Shown here one piece after another: positions 8,742-18,033 of a DNA stretch of 64,000 nucleotides. The first letter of the stretch is position 1. The number at the start of each line of letters is the position of its first letter. The DNA comes from Methanorbis rubei. GTDB taxonomy: Archaea; Halobacteriota; Methanomicrobia; Methanomicrobiales; Methanocorpusculaceae. Position numbers and translations under genes: made by a program. The notes beneath the pieces were generated by a model that was given only the letters and a program-made list of their open reading frames with translations, was not told where the DNA came from and did not search any database. Location: contig NZ_JAWDKB010000003.1 of assembly GCF_032714495.1 (NCBI RefSeq), positions 235,485 through 299,484 on the forward strand, written 5' to 3'.

Positions 8742-11006
8742 TCACTCATACTTCCGCTCAGCCGCACCCACAATACCGCCCGCAGTCTTTTCCCCGACCC
8801 CTTTCACCTGCATCAGCTCCCCAGCAGTTGCCGAAAACACCGCACGAAGCGTTCCAAACGCCGACAAAATATCGCGTGCAGATTTTGGTCCGACCTCAGG
8901 CACAGCCGTTAAAATATACTCAAGCTCCTCTCTTCCGCTTCGTGCAGACTTGTGGCGGTGGAAACTCCGCTCAGACTTTGCCTCGCCCAGATCCCTGCGG
9001 GCAAACGCATACAGCATGCCGGCAGTCTCCTCCGCATCCCGCGTAAACACGAGCGACACGTCAAAGTCCACCGCAATTGACGCAAGCGTGTTGCGGATCG
9101 CATTCGGATGAATATTTCTCAGCTCATACAGATCCGCAATCGAACCTCCCTCAACAATCAGAACCGGTCTGGACGCAGACTCCGCAAGACTTTTTACCTG
9201 ACCAAACAGATCCCGGTCGACAAGCGTATCCACAAAATCCTGCGCAGTCTTTCGTTCAACAAGAACCCGGTCACCAATGGCGTAGTCTCCGACCGGCAAA
9301 GCCGCAAGCGTAATCTTTGCGCCGAGATTGCTGAGATGCTCGGCAACCTTGGAAGACATCTCCCGATTATCGATAACGATTGCAGGACGCTCAGCATCAT
9401 CCGATTCCGCAGACGATGCGGCTGCCCGAAGGACAGCGTCAGCAAGCGTCATCTGGGCTTTTGCAGGATCGGGTGTTGGAAGCGGAACATTTCCGCTGCG
9501 CATCGCCTTCACGCCTTTCTGCATCTGCTTCTCGCGGGTGCTGCTCACCCAACGGAAGGTTTCATCAGTCGTCCCTTTCGTGATCAGAACGATGATCTTT
9601 CCTGACGAGTTCCTGCCGGTCCGCCCCTTTCGCTGAATACTCCGCACCTCGGAAGGCACCGACTCGTAAAAGACGACGAGATCAGTGGACGGAATATCAA
9701 GACCCTCCTCACCAACCGAGGTTGCGACCAGCACATGATACTTTCCTTCGCGGAACTGGCGGATCGCTTCGATCTGTTCCTTCTGCGACAGACCTTTCTC
9801 GGTGTCGCGGGATGCCTGGCCCACGAACCGGATCGCAGGAACTCCTGCTTCTGCCAGATGGTGCACCAGCATCGAGACTCCGTCGCGGTAGGTTGCGAAC
9901 ACAATCACTCTGGATTCAGCGTCCTCAACCAGTTGGTCGCGGACGATTCTCACCACTTCGTCAGCTTTGGGATGCAGTTCCTTCTTCCAGTTGTCTGCAA
10001 GGGCAAGCAGGCGCTGGAAGCGTTCGTCCGAACAGATGCGTTTGCTTGCTTTGCTTCCAGCCCCAGACGCTCCTTCGCTTTCGAGCCGCATCAGATACGC
10101 TTTCAACGCGGTTGTTCCCTGCGATTCAGCCATTGTTACGCCGTGCTTGAGCTTCATCAGCTCGGCATGCACTGACATTGCAGTGTAGGCTGTGCGGTCG
10201 CGTTCATGCATTCTGGTCTGAATCTGTGCCATGACGCCGTTTAGCGCTTTCATGGAAAGCGCTTCACGTCGGGGGACGCGGTAGTTGAGATCGGTGAGAG
10301 TTACGAGCCGGTCATCGATCATGCTGTTTAAAACGCTCAAGGCAAGCCAGAGGTCTTCGGGCAGATCAACCGACCGGTACTCGATCTCCCGTTCATGGAC
10401 GTAAGCACGAACGTCTGCGTCAGTCTCAACACGGCTTTCAACGATGCTGACCGAGAGATGTCCGCAGATTTCAGCGACCATCTCAGGGTCAGAACCGGGA
10501 GACGCGGTCATGCCAAGGATAAGCGGCTGAGTTGCGGTTGCGGCGTAACGTTCGGCGATGAAGACGTAGGCATAGTTGCCGACAGTTCTGTGGCACTCGT
10601 CGACGATTAAGAGCGAGACGTCGCGGAGCGAGTAGCGTTCAGCGATGAGATCATTTTTGATGACTTCAGGCGTTGAGATACACAACTTCGCTGTTCCCCA
10701 CATCTCGATTCGTTTTGCCGGCGAATTGCTGCCGGTAAACATGGCGACGTCGCCTTCTTCGAGGAGAAGATTTTTGGAGAAGTAGCGGTAGTGCTGCTCG
10801 ACTAAGGGTTTGGTCGGGGCGAGCATGAGAATTTTGCCGATTGAGAGCCTCTCGGCAGCGACGCGAAGGGCGACTGCGGTTTTTCCCATTCCTGTCGGAA
10901 GAACGACCAGGGTGTTGCCGTCAAGTGCGTGTCTGGCGATGTTGGTCTGGTATGCACGCTCTTCGATGGTGTCCGGAGGGATATTGGGATGGCTGACGTA
11001 GGGCAT
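8742..11006 (-). CDS. hef: Hef helicase-nuclease (FANCM/XPF-like)
   Basis: Archaeal fork-processing enzyme that combines a superfamily-2 helicase with an XPF-type structure-specific nuclease. From ATG 11006 the protein has 754 residues: Walker A LPTGMGKT at about 36-43, DECH at about 136-139, motif VI QRKGRTGR, then a nuclease domain with VIDNRE and VERKTAQDFVD (the ERKx(3)D signature), and C-terminal helix-hairpin-helix repeats (VGPKSARDILSAFG and VKGVGEKTAGGIVGAAE). An upstream in-frame start at 11072 would add 22 residues without family similarity; MPYVSHPNIPPDTIEER is the likely N-terminus. All catalytic motifs are intact, so both activities are expected. Confidence 0.95.
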   Translation of the reverse strand: MPYVSHPNIPPDTIEERAYQTNIARHALDGNTLVVLPTGMGKTAVALRVAAERLSIGKILMLAPTKPLVEQHYRYFSKNLLLEEGDVAMFTGSNSPAKRIEMWGTAKLCISTPEVIKNDLIAERYSLRDVSLLIVDECHRTVGNYAYVFIAERYAATATQPLILGMTASPGSDPEMVAEICGHLSVSIVESRVETDADVRAYVHEREIEYRSVDLPEDLWLALSVLNSMIDDRLVTLTDLNYRVPRREALSMKALNGVMAQIQTRMHERDRTAYTAMSVHAELMKLKHGVTMAESQGTTALKAYLMRLESEGASGAGSKASKRICSDERFQRLLALADNWKKELHPKADEVVRIVRDQLVEDAESRVIVFATYRDGVSMLVHHLAEAGVPAIRFVGQASRDTEKGLSQKEQIEAIRQFREGKYHVLVATSVGEEGLDIPSTDLVVFYESVPSEVRSIQRKGRTGRNSSGKIIVLITKGTTDETFRWVSSTREKQMQKGVKAMRSGNVPLPTPDPAKAQMTLADAVLRAAASSAESDDAERPAIVIDNREMSSKVAEHLSNLGAKITLAALPVGDYAIGDRVLVERKTAQDFVDTLVDRDLFGQVKSLAESASRPVLIVEGGSIADLYELRNIHPNAIRNTLASIAVDFDVSLVFTRDAEETAGMLYAFARRDLGEAKSERSFHRHKSARSGREELEYILTAVPEVGPKSARDILSAFGTLRAVFSATAGELMQVKGVGEKTAGGIVGAAERKYE

Positions 11007-11143
11007 TGGTATTGTAATAATATTGGTTGGGAGGATAGAAGAAAGATGAGGTTTGTCAGGATTAACCAACATATGTACCCACGTAACTAAATTGAAGAGT
11101 GAACATCTATTTCGTTCAAATGAAATTAAGCCCTATGAAAATA

Positions 11144-12070
11144 TTATTTGTTCTTGAAAAAAATATGTCTGACGTAGTTCAGCATCACAGACATCAATTG
11201 TCGAATGCGAGAGATGGAAATATAATAATATTTTACAAAGAAATTTGGCTGAGGGAAATCACAAATATAGTTTTCATATTTTTTAAGATTATTATATATG
11301 GGTTCAGGAAATGTCGAGTCAATAGGTACAGACATATATCTATCGGGTCTGTTATAAAGATCTTTTCCCTCCTTTATTTTTCTCTCAAGAACGTTTTTCT
11401 CCAAATATTTGGTTTTGTTAAGCTCCTGATGAGAAAAAGATGTGATTTTATAGATAATTTTGTCAAGACCTCCCAAGTAAGAAAAATGCCATCCTGCTTC
11501 CCTGATCTTCAGGGATGTTTGGTAATGTCTAATTTTAGTAGGAGTATTTCCTTCGTTTAATTCTTCCAATAGAAAGGAACTATACTGACAATCAATATCT
11601 TTTTTGAACTCATTATATCTTAACACCTTCACTGCAGACCAATTTGGATTGGTGTAGTTAAGATAATTCAAATAATAATAATACATCTTCATTTCAAGAC
11701 ATTTTATTCCAGGGGTTGCAGCAGCTTCCAAAATGCTATCTGGCCTTGGTATTTCATCTATATCAGAAATAATTACAATATCATCAGCATTACAGGTTTT
11801 TAGGCCTTCCATTATACAATTTCGTTGATAGTTTTCATATGTCCATGAAGTCCTGTACTCCGGATACTCATTAACGATAATATGTATTATTTTATCATTC
11901 CATTTTTCGAACCGTTCTTTATTTTCATCAAAATAGAGAGGCTTATCTATATTTGAATGAGTTTTAGTCGCTTCAACAAGTACAAATTTGTCTATAATCT
12001 GATCAAGTGTTTCCAGACGCAATTCCAATAAGTCTAATTCATTAAAGAAAGAAAAACAATCATAAATCAT
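11144..12070 (-). CDS. Glycosyltransferase family 17-like protein
   Basis: A 308-residue protein starting MIYDCFSFFNELDLLELRLE. The text EATKTHSNIDKPLYF and the acidic motif DDIVIISDIDEIPRPD resemble glycosyltransferase family 17 (named for the eukaryotic beta-1,4-GlcNAc transferase of N-glycans); the DxD-like SDIDEIP would bind the nucleotide sugar through a metal. The ATG overlaps the stop of the upstream epimerase by 4 bp (ATGA), so it is the last gene of the ugd-galU-epimerase operon and may use its UDP-sugars for a surface glycan. The gene is much more AT-rich than neighbours such as hef, which suggests lateral acquisition. The acceptor is unknown. Confidence 0.8.
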   Translation of the reverse strand: MIYDCFSFFNELDLLELRLETLDQIIDKFVLVEATKTHSNIDKPLYFDENKERFEKWNDKIIHIIVNEYPEYRTSWTYENYQRNCIMEGLKTCNADDIVIISDIDEIPRPDSILEAAATPGIKCLEMKMYYYYLNYLNYTNPNWSAVKVLRYNEFKKDIDCQYSSFLLEELNEGNTPTKIRHYQTSLKIREAGWHFSYLGGLDKIIYKITSFSHQELNKTKYLEKNVLERKIKEGKDLYNRPDRYMSVPIDSTFPEPIYNNLKKYENYICDFPQPNFFVKYYYISISRIRQLMSVMLNYVRHIFFKNK

Positions 12071-13077
12071 AATGTTTCAGTCCCATATACTAATAATCTT
12101 GAAATCCCGATCTCGGGTGTAACATCAGCCTTCCACCCCAACATATTTTCTGCTTTACTAACATCCGGCAGTCTCCGAGTCGGATCGTCCTGAGGCATCG
12201 GATGATAAGTAAGATTTTCCTCTTTATCACATATCGTATAAATCATTTTGGCAAGCTCCAGAATTGTCATCTCATGAGAACTGCCAATATTCACCACTTC
12301 CCCAGTACATCCGTCATACGCTGCCAAACGCAACAGACCGACAACAGTATCTGTCACGTAACAGAAACACCGCGTTTGTGATCCATCACCAAATATCGTT
12401 ACTGGTTGCTCATGCACAATCTGATCCATAAAACGCGGGATAACCCGTCCATAGATACCATCCGCACGAATTCTCGGGCCATATGTGTTGAAAATTCGTG
12501 CAATCCTGACATCAACACCTTTCTGGCGAAGATATGCCATACACAATGCCTCTCCGCACCGCTTCGCTTCATCATAACATCCCCGAGGACCAACTGCATT
12601 CACATTCCCTCGGTAAGTTTCCGGTGTCGGAAAAACAGACGGTTCCCCATATGTTTCACTCGTTGATGTAAACAAAAACTTTGCATGATTTTTTGTGGCA
12701 ATCTCAAGAGCATGCATTGTCCCGATAGTATTCGATCGGATAATCTCAATAGGGAACTCAGCAAACTCAAATGGTCCAGCACGAGATGCGAGGTGGAACA
12801 CATAATCAAATGGGTCATCGAGAGATAAATCCTTAGAAACATCCTGCACTATCATAGTAAAGTTCGGATTGGATTGAAGATGAACTATATTTTCTTCGCG
12901 ACCGCTGGAGTAGTTATCAAGACAGACTACGTTTGCGCCAAGTGCCAAAAGGGACTCGCACATCCATGAGCCAAGAAAACCTGCACCTCCGGTTACCAGG
13001 GCTCTTTTTCCCTCATAATATGAGGGAGTTATCTTTGAGATAATTTCGTTAATTTCATTAAAACTCACATTGACCAC
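12067..13077 (-). CDS. NAD-dependent sugar-nucleotide epimerase/decarboxylase, UDP-glucuronate decarboxylase-like
   Basis: An extended short-chain dehydrogenase of 336 residues. It shows the dinucleotide motif VTGGAGFLGSW near residue 30, the serine/threonine site FTSTSETYGEP, and the catalytic YxxxK in CYDEAKR, followed by the substrate-domain motif IFNTYGPRI. The pattern is that of UDP-glucuronate decarboxylase (UDP-xylose synthase), and the neighbouring UDP-glucose dehydrogenase supplies its substrate; a 4-epimerase or dehydratase function cannot be ruled out. It overlaps galU by 20 bp and the glycosyltransferase by 4 bp. Confidence 0.8.
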   Translation of the reverse strand: MVNVSFNEINEIISKITPSYYEGKRALVTGGAGFLGSWMCESLLALGANVVCLDNYSSGREENIVHLQSNPNFTMIVQDVSKDLSLDDPFDYVFHLASRAGPFEFAEFPIEIIRSNTIGTMHALEIATKNHAKFLFTSTSETYGEPSVFPTPETYRGNVNAVGPRGCYDEAKRCGEALCMAYLRQKGVDVRIARIFNTYGPRIRADGIYGRVIPRFMDQIVHEQPVTIFGDGSQTRCFCYVTDTVVGLLRLAAYDGCTGEVVNIGSSHEMTILELAKMIYTICDKEENLTYHPMPQDDPTRRLPDVSKAENMLGWKADVTPEIGISRLLVYGTETL

Positions 13078-13939
13078 CCTTCAGAAGTCCTTCTCGTAAT
13101 ATAGGACCAAACACAGAATGTTTCAAAGTCAATTCCAGATTGGATTTCATCCACCCAGGCTTGTCACCGATATCATATCTGGTACATGCCGTAACAAGTC
13201 CAATAGAAGCCTGAAATTTTCGAAGAGCGTCCGTCAATTGAATTTCTCCTTTCTTTCCAGGTTTTGTTTCCTTCAATAGATCAAATATTTCGGGAGTCAG
13301 TAGATATCTGCCAATTGCTCCCAAATTCGACGGAGCATCTTCCGGTTCGGGTTTCTCCACAATATCAGTAATTCGATAATGGGTATCATCGATACGGTCA
13401 CCTGCAATAATTCCGTAATCACGAATTTTTTCCATTGCCACTGGCTCAACGACGATGATCGGTTGGGTGTATCCAGTATAAGCGTCAGACATTTGAGCGG
13501 TACAGGGCTTCTGTCCTGCGTGAGGAACACAGATGGTGTCACCCAACAATACTGCAAACGGCTCGTCACCACAGTGATGCTCAGCGTAGAGAATCGCGTC
13601 ACCAAGTCCACGTTGTTCCTTCTGTCGGATAAAATGTATATCTGCAAGTTCTGAGAGTTGCTTGTTTTCCAATAATAGCTTCTGATCTCCAGACTGTGTG
13701 AGATGATATTCCAACTCTAATGATGAATCAAAGTGATCTTCGATAGCTCGTTTGTTCCTTCCAGTAATAATAAGAATATCATCGCAACCGGATGCCACAG
13801 CCTCTTCCACAACATACTGAATAACTGGTTTATCCACGACTGGTAACATTTCCTTTGGCTGAGCTTTGGTCATCGGAAAAAATCTGGTGCCCCATCCGGC
13901 AGCAGGAATCACAGCTTTCGTTACCTGTTTCACCAGCAT
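13058..13939 (-). CDS. galU: UTP-glucose-1-phosphate uridylyltransferase
   Basis: Makes UDP-glucose from UTP and glucose 1-phosphate. The 293-residue product opens with TKAVIPAAGWGTRFFPMTKA, the nucleotide-binding signature, followed by PKEMLPVVDKPVIQYVVEEA, and later GLGDAILYAEH and VVEP(V)AMEKI; this fits GalU rather than a glucose-1-phosphate thymidylyltransferase. It overlaps ugd by 10 bp upstream and the epimerase by 20 bp downstream, so the genes form one operon making UDP-glucose, UDP-glucuronate and probably UDP-xylose. Confidence 0.92.
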   Translation of the reverse strand: MLVKQVTKAVIPAAGWGTRFFPMTKAQPKEMLPVVDKPVIQYVVEEAVASGCDDILIITGRNKRAIEDHFDSSLELEYHLTQSGDQKLLLENKQLSELADIHFIRQKEQRGLGDAILYAEHHCGDEPFAVLLGDTICVPHAGQKPCTAQMSDAYTGYTQPIIVVEPVAMEKIRDYGIIAGDRIDDTHYRITDIVEKPEPEDAPSNLGAIGRYLLTPEIFDLLKETKPGKKGEIQLTDALRKFQASIGLVTACTRYDIGDKPGWMKSNLELTLKHSVFGPILREGLLKGGQCEF

Positions 13940-15222
13940 ACACCTTCTGCATCAGAAATAGTAAGAATATGTCTTCCATCAATAATAATTCGGGATTTCA
14001 TGCCGTCGAACTCTTCGCTTAGCTGTGAAAATTCAGACCATTCTGTCATTACAAGGCAGGCATCAGCATTTATCAATGCCTCTCTTGCGGAATTACAGTA
14101 GAGAACATTTGGGAAGACATGTTTCATATTTTCTCCTGCCATTGGATCATAGCAGACAGGTACGGCGTTTTTGCCAAGCAGAGATGCAATAACTGGTATG
14201 GATCTGGATTCCCGAATGTCATCAGTATTATCCTTGAAGGCAAGCCCAAGGACAGCAATTCGTTTTTCTTTCAGATCAGGAAGATGTCGCTCTAAAATTC
14301 GGATCATTTGCAGGGGCTGTGATTCATTCACAGCAAGTACAGCTTGAAGAAGAATTGGATGCACTCCCGCTGTTTCGGATAATGCAGCGAGTGCCGAAAC
14401 ATCTTTTGGGAAACAACTGCCGCCGAAGCCTGCACCGGCATTCAGAAAGTGGGGTGAAATACGATGATCAAGACCAACGCCTTTCATCACTTCATAGACG
14501 TCCACATCTAACTGTTTGCAGAGATTCCCGATTTCATTGGAAAAAGATATTTTTGTAGCGAGAAATGCATTCGCGGTGTATTTAATCATTTCAGCGGCAG
14601 TACTGCCGGTAGTGAGTACTGGAACGTCCAAACCAGAATAGACATTTTTCATTACGTTCAGAGTTCGTTCGTCTGTCGTGCCAAGAACGATTCTGTCGGG
14701 ATGCAGAAAGTCATCGATTGCCCTTCCTTCACGAAGGAATTCAGGATTCATACAACAGTCAAAGGACTGTTCCGGTAATTTTGATGCAAGAACCGGACGA
14801 ACAATATTTTGGGTTGTGCCGGGAGGGACAGTGCTCTTTACAACAATAACCGGATAAGGTGTAGAGTGTTTGACAAGTTGGTTGGCAATATTTTCTGCAG
14901 CAGAGCGAATATAGGATAGATTTGCACTACCGTCAGGGTTTGGTGGGGTTCCGACAGCTATGAATATCACGTCACTCTCAGATACTGATGTGTACTCAGT
15001 AGAGGCACGGAGATTTTTACCAATATGGTTTTTCAGAAGTTCAGAGAGACCATTTTCATAGATTGGGGGGATAGCAGAATTTATTGCGTTAATTTTAGTT
15101 TCGTCGATATCAACAATCGTTACATCATGACCGAGATGTGCAAGGCACGTTCCGGTTACCAATCCTACGTAACCGCCGCCGATTATCGTAATATACAGGT
15201 ATTTATTCATTTGACTTACCAT
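13930..15222 (-). CDS. ugd: UDP-glucose 6-dehydrogenase
   Basis: NAD-dependent two-step oxidation of UDP-glucose to UDP-glucuronate. It has 430 residues from ATG 15222, or 426 from ATG 15210 (MNKYLYITIIGG), which is equally plausible. The Rossmann motif is IIGGGYVGLVTG, the catalytic cysteine is in GFGGSCFPKD, and the C-terminal domain has the family motif GLAFKDNTDDIRESRS. It is the first gene of the minus-strand glycan operon. UDP-N-acetylmannosamine dehydrogenase is a close alternative, but the adjacent galU favours UDP-glucose. Confidence 0.92.
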   Translation of the reverse strand: MVSQMNKYLYITIIGGGYVGLVTGTCLAHLGHDVTIVDIDETKINAINSAIPPIYENGLSELLKNHIGKNLRASTEYTSVSESDVIFIAVGTPPNPDGSANLSYIRSAAENIANQLVKHSTPYPVIVVKSTVPPGTTQNIVRPVLASKLPEQSFDCCMNPEFLREGRAIDDFLHPDRIVLGTTDERTLNVMKNVYSGLDVPVLTTGSTAAEMIKYTANAFLATKISFSNEIGNLCKQLDVDVYEVMKGVGLDHRISPHFLNAGAGFGGSCFPKDVSALAALSETAGVHPILLQAVLAVNESQPLQMIRILERHLPDLKEKRIAVLGLAFKDNTDDIRESRSIPVIASLLGKNAVPVCYDPMAGENMKHVFPNVLYCNSAREALINADACLVMTEWSEFSQLSEEFDGMKSRIIIDGRHILTISDAEGVCW

Positions 15223-15605
15223 TTTGTCACTCGATCTCTACCCATAATGTCGCATAATGGGCAGTAAGACAACGATTCAATGAGGTATTTTTCGTACCCA
15301 ATATCTTAGTAATGTAGGACATTGACGATGATAAAATCATCTATAATTGTTTAAGATGATATCATTAATCTACCCGTAATATTGCGATTCAGCGAAATTA
15401 TATGTGCAATTAATTTTCTGATGACTCTGATATGACACTCCCAATTTTCGAGAAATAATTTGCACCATGATCGAGATAATACTGTGCAATTTCACAAAAA
15501 TACACTCATAAAATATTGACACCATCTCAAATGGTGAAAATGTTCCTCACCATAAGGGCAAGGAATATTTTCATGCAATAAAAAGGGAAACTCAGTTGAA
15601 TGAGA
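15223..15605. other. Intergenic region between ugd and glyS 3' end, hairpin-rich
   Basis: No convincing gene. The AT-rich stretch holds the ugd promoter region and several short palindromes: GATGATAAAATCATC at 15327-15341, AGATGATATCATT at about 15355-15367, ACCATCTCAAATGGT near 15520, and CAGTTGA/TCAACTG (15593-15618), which spans the glyS stop codon and may act in 3'-end formation. Confidence 0.4.
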
Positions 15606-17333
15606 TCATCTCAACTGATCGAACGTCTTCTTGCCGTTCATCAGCTGGTAAACAACCGCAGGAATCTCTGCCAACGGCAGCCGCACCTGCTTCATCGAGT
15701 CGCGGTCGCGAACGGTCGCGGACGCATCCTCCTTCGTATCATAATCGATCGTAATACACACAGGAGTTCCGATCTCATCCTGTCTACGATATCTGCGGCC
15801 GATAGCTCCAGCATCATCATACTCAGTCTGGACGCCCTCGTTCTGCAACGCGTCCACCAGCTTACGTGCAATCTCATCAAGACCGTCGCGTGCCATCAGC
15901 GGAAGAACCGCAGCCTGCACAGGAGCAACGCAGGACTTGAACCGCATCACCGTTCTCGTCTCGCCGTCAGCAACATCCTCGGCATACGCATGCTCAAGAA
16001 CCATATAGCTCATCCGGTCAATACCGTACGATGGCTCAATCACATGCGGCATAACATCCTCGCCGAACACATCGACCATCTCGTCCTTTACCGTGTACAT
16101 CTCTGGCGGAACAATGATTTCCTCGCCGTCAACAACAAGGTGCAGACCGTCAGGCTGCGGCACAGCGGTTGGCATAAGTTCAGCAATCGCCTTTGCTTTA
16201 TTACGGAACATCGGTCCCATCTTGCCGTAGTTGGGAACAATTGCCTTGTGGTGGACCTTCTTTGCCTCAGGATACTGGACAAAGATCGTCATCTTCTCGC
16301 CCGAAACTTTGGAGTGGGCCTTCAGATCATAGTTTGTGCGGTCCGCAATACCCACAATCTCCACCCAGCCGAACCGGTCAGAGAGAGCTTCTGCATCCCA
16401 GCAATCGGTCGCATAATGCGCACGCTCGTCAGGCATATGCTGACGGAACCGAATTTTGTCAGGATTGAAACCGATCGTGCAGAGGATATCATGCGTCATC
16501 GCCACATAATATGCCACATACTCGTTCGCAATAATGCCTTCGTCAACTGCCTGACGCATCGTCTTCGTAATTGCCGGAGCATCCGTCTCCTGCTGGGCAA
16601 TGCCGCATAAGGGCATTGCATAATCTGCGTACCGGGAGAAGAACGGATGATCCTTTTCCTCAGGGTGGACGAAGATCTCGGCTTCTGCCTGCGTGAACTC
16701 ACGCAGACGAATCATTCCTTGACGGGGCGAGATCTCGTTACGGTAGGATTTTCCAATCTGAACAGCACCAAACGGCAGATGATCGCGATAGAATCTGAGA
16801 AGCCGCGGGAAGTCAACGAACATTCCCTGGGCGGTTTCGGGACGAAGATATCCTTTCCGCTGTCCTCCTGGACCGATACTTGTGGTAAACATCAGGTTGA
16901 AGTCGAAAACATCAACTGGTCCGAGAACTTTGCCGCAGGCCGGACACTCTTTGTCGACGAGGACGTCATGCAGATCCTGTTTGGACATGGTTCCTGCATG
17001 CGGAATGCCAAAGGATTCTGCAACGTGATCAGCTCTGAGGAACTCCAAACAGTGCGGGCACTGGAACATTTTGTCAGAGAAGCCGCCAACGTGACCGCTC
17101 GCAACATAGATTGGTTCAATACCAACGGTCGGGCATTCAATCTCATAGTATCCTTCCTGCACGACGTAGAACTTGCGCCAGACATTTTCAATTCTGCGCT
17201 TCATCATTGCGCCAAGCGGGCCGTAGTCAATGAAACCTGCAACTGAGCCGTATATCTCAGAGGACGGCCAGACAAAACCGCGTCTGCGTGCAAGTTCCGT
17301 GACTCTTTCGTAGGTATCTTCCATATCTGCCAT
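15606..17333 (-). CDS. glyS: Glycyl-tRNA synthetase (alpha2, archaeal/eukaryotic type)
   Basis: Class II enzyme that charges tRNA-Gly. From ATG 17333 (MADMEDTYERVTELARRRGF) it has 575 residues; ATG 17324 is an alternative. A longer frame to 17450 would read into the palindromic repeat and is rejected. Motifs include GFVWPSSEIYGSVAGFIDYG, a zinc-like CPHCLEF and CPACGK pair, FNLMF(T)T.IGP, RPETAQG and FRNEISPRQG-type motif 2 (YRNEISPRQGMIRLREFTQA), and a C-terminal anticodon-binding domain. A minus-strand TATA box (about 17368-17376) lies 35-40 nt upstream of the start, right beside the nested palindromic elements. Confidence 0.95.
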   Translation of the reverse strand: MADMEDTYERVTELARRRGFVWPSSEIYGSVAGFIDYGPLGAMMKRRIENVWRKFYVVQEGYYEIECPTVGIEPIYVASGHVGGFSDKMFQCPHCLEFLRADHVAESFGIPHAGTMSKQDLHDVLVDKECPACGKVLGPVDVFDFNLMFTTSIGPGGQRKGYLRPETAQGMFVDFPRLLRFYRDHLPFGAVQIGKSYRNEISPRQGMIRLREFTQAEAEIFVHPEEKDHPFFSRYADYAMPLCGIAQQETDAPAITKTMRQAVDEGIIANEYVAYYVAMTHDILCTIGFNPDKIRFRQHMPDERAHYATDCWDAEALSDRFGWVEIVGIADRTNYDLKAHSKVSGEKMTIFVQYPEAKKVHHKAIVPNYGKMGPMFRNKAKAIAELMPTAVPQPDGLHLVVDGEEIIVPPEMYTVKDEMVDVFGEDVMPHVIEPSYGIDRMSYMVLEHAYAEDVADGETRTVMRFKSCVAPVQAAVLPLMARDGLDEIARKLVDALQNEGVQTEYDDAGAIGRRYRRQDEIGTPVCITIDYDTKEDASATVRDRDSMKQVRLPLAEIPAVVYQLMNGKKTFDQLR

Positions 17334-17367
17334 GGTTTTCCGGTGCTGTATGTATGGGGCGGACAGA

Positions 17368-17376
17368 CATATAGTT
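17368..17376 (-). promoter_or_regulatory. glyS TATA box
   Basis: AACTATATG on the minus strand, about 25 nt upstream of a predicted start near 17347 and 35-40 nt before the glyS ATG. It is the only TATA-like sequence between the gene and the outer palindromic arm, so the repeat cluster stops just short of the core promoter. Confidence 0.5.
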
Positions 17377-17394
17377 CTCTCGCTGTTGTCGGGT

Positions 17395-17960
17395 TTGTGT
17401 TTTTGTTCGCTGCTCCGCCCACGGAACACACTGAACACACGGAATTCCACGGAAAAACATCACGGAGCAGACGTGAACAACACGGAACTTACAATTTCGT
17501 GATAATTTTTCTCGTGATAGGACTTACGCGGTATATGAAATAGCATAAGGAAAAGGGATTCTTTGTCCTTGATTTTATTTGGGGCAACCACGGAACACAC
17601 GGAATTTCACGGAAAAAACACAGAATACCGCTTCGCTTACGGAAAACACGGAAAGCCTAAGTGTACGGGTATTGGTGTATGTCACCGTTTTGAGATGCCA
17701 ACTTCCTTAGGCTTTCCGTGTTTTCCGTAAGCGAAGCGGTATTCTGTGTTTTTTCCGTGAAATTCCGTGTGTTCCGTGGTTACTCCAAGCGAGACCACCT
17801 ACAGAAAAATCCCAAACAATGAAACTCATCACCGCGTAACTCCTATCGTGATAATTTTTTTCCTTGTTGTTCACGTCTGCTCCGTGATTTTTTTCTGTAA
17901 AATTTCCGTGTGTTCAGTGTGTTCCGTGAGCGGAGCTACGAGCACGAACAGCGAACACAA
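17395..17960. mobile_element. Outer palindromic element interrupted by an inserted copy
   Basis: Left arm 17395-17511 and right arm about 17852-17960 are complementary: both hold GTTCGCTG, GCTCCGC, CACGGAACACACTGAACACA and then TCACGGAGCAGACGTGAACA (or its complement). The arms belong to the same TTCCGTG family as the other elements. The loop is split by the complete element at 17518-17845, so this is an older palindrome that was hit by a second copy. Confidence 0.65.
17518..17845. mobile_element. Palindromic MITE-like element, complete copy B (nested)
   Basis: About 328 bp with the same terminal repeats as copy A (TAGGACTTACGCGGT and ACCGCGTAACTCCTA). It is flanked by TCGTGA at 17512-17517 and 17846-17851, a candidate 6-bp target duplication. 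The arms with CCGCTTCGCTTACGG and the loop motif CTAAGTGTACGGGTATTGG correspond to copy A. It is inserted in the loop of the outer palindrome 17395-17960. Confidence 0.75.
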
Positions 17961-18033
17961 ATTTTGTGACCATCGATACAGTTTTTAAATTCCATACCAA
18001 ACATCATCTCATCACAACCTCTCCGGTGTATTC

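Noticed and set aside
15600..16610. 336-codon open frame on the plus strand, antisense to glyS
   Set aside because: Translation is rich in H, R and N without domain likeness; it mirrors glyS, which has all synthetase motifs.
17334..17450. N-terminal extension of glycyl-tRNA synthetase
   Set aside because: The extra 39 codons come from the palindromic repeat and upstream region; the family start fits ATG 17333 and the TATA box lies within the would-be extension.
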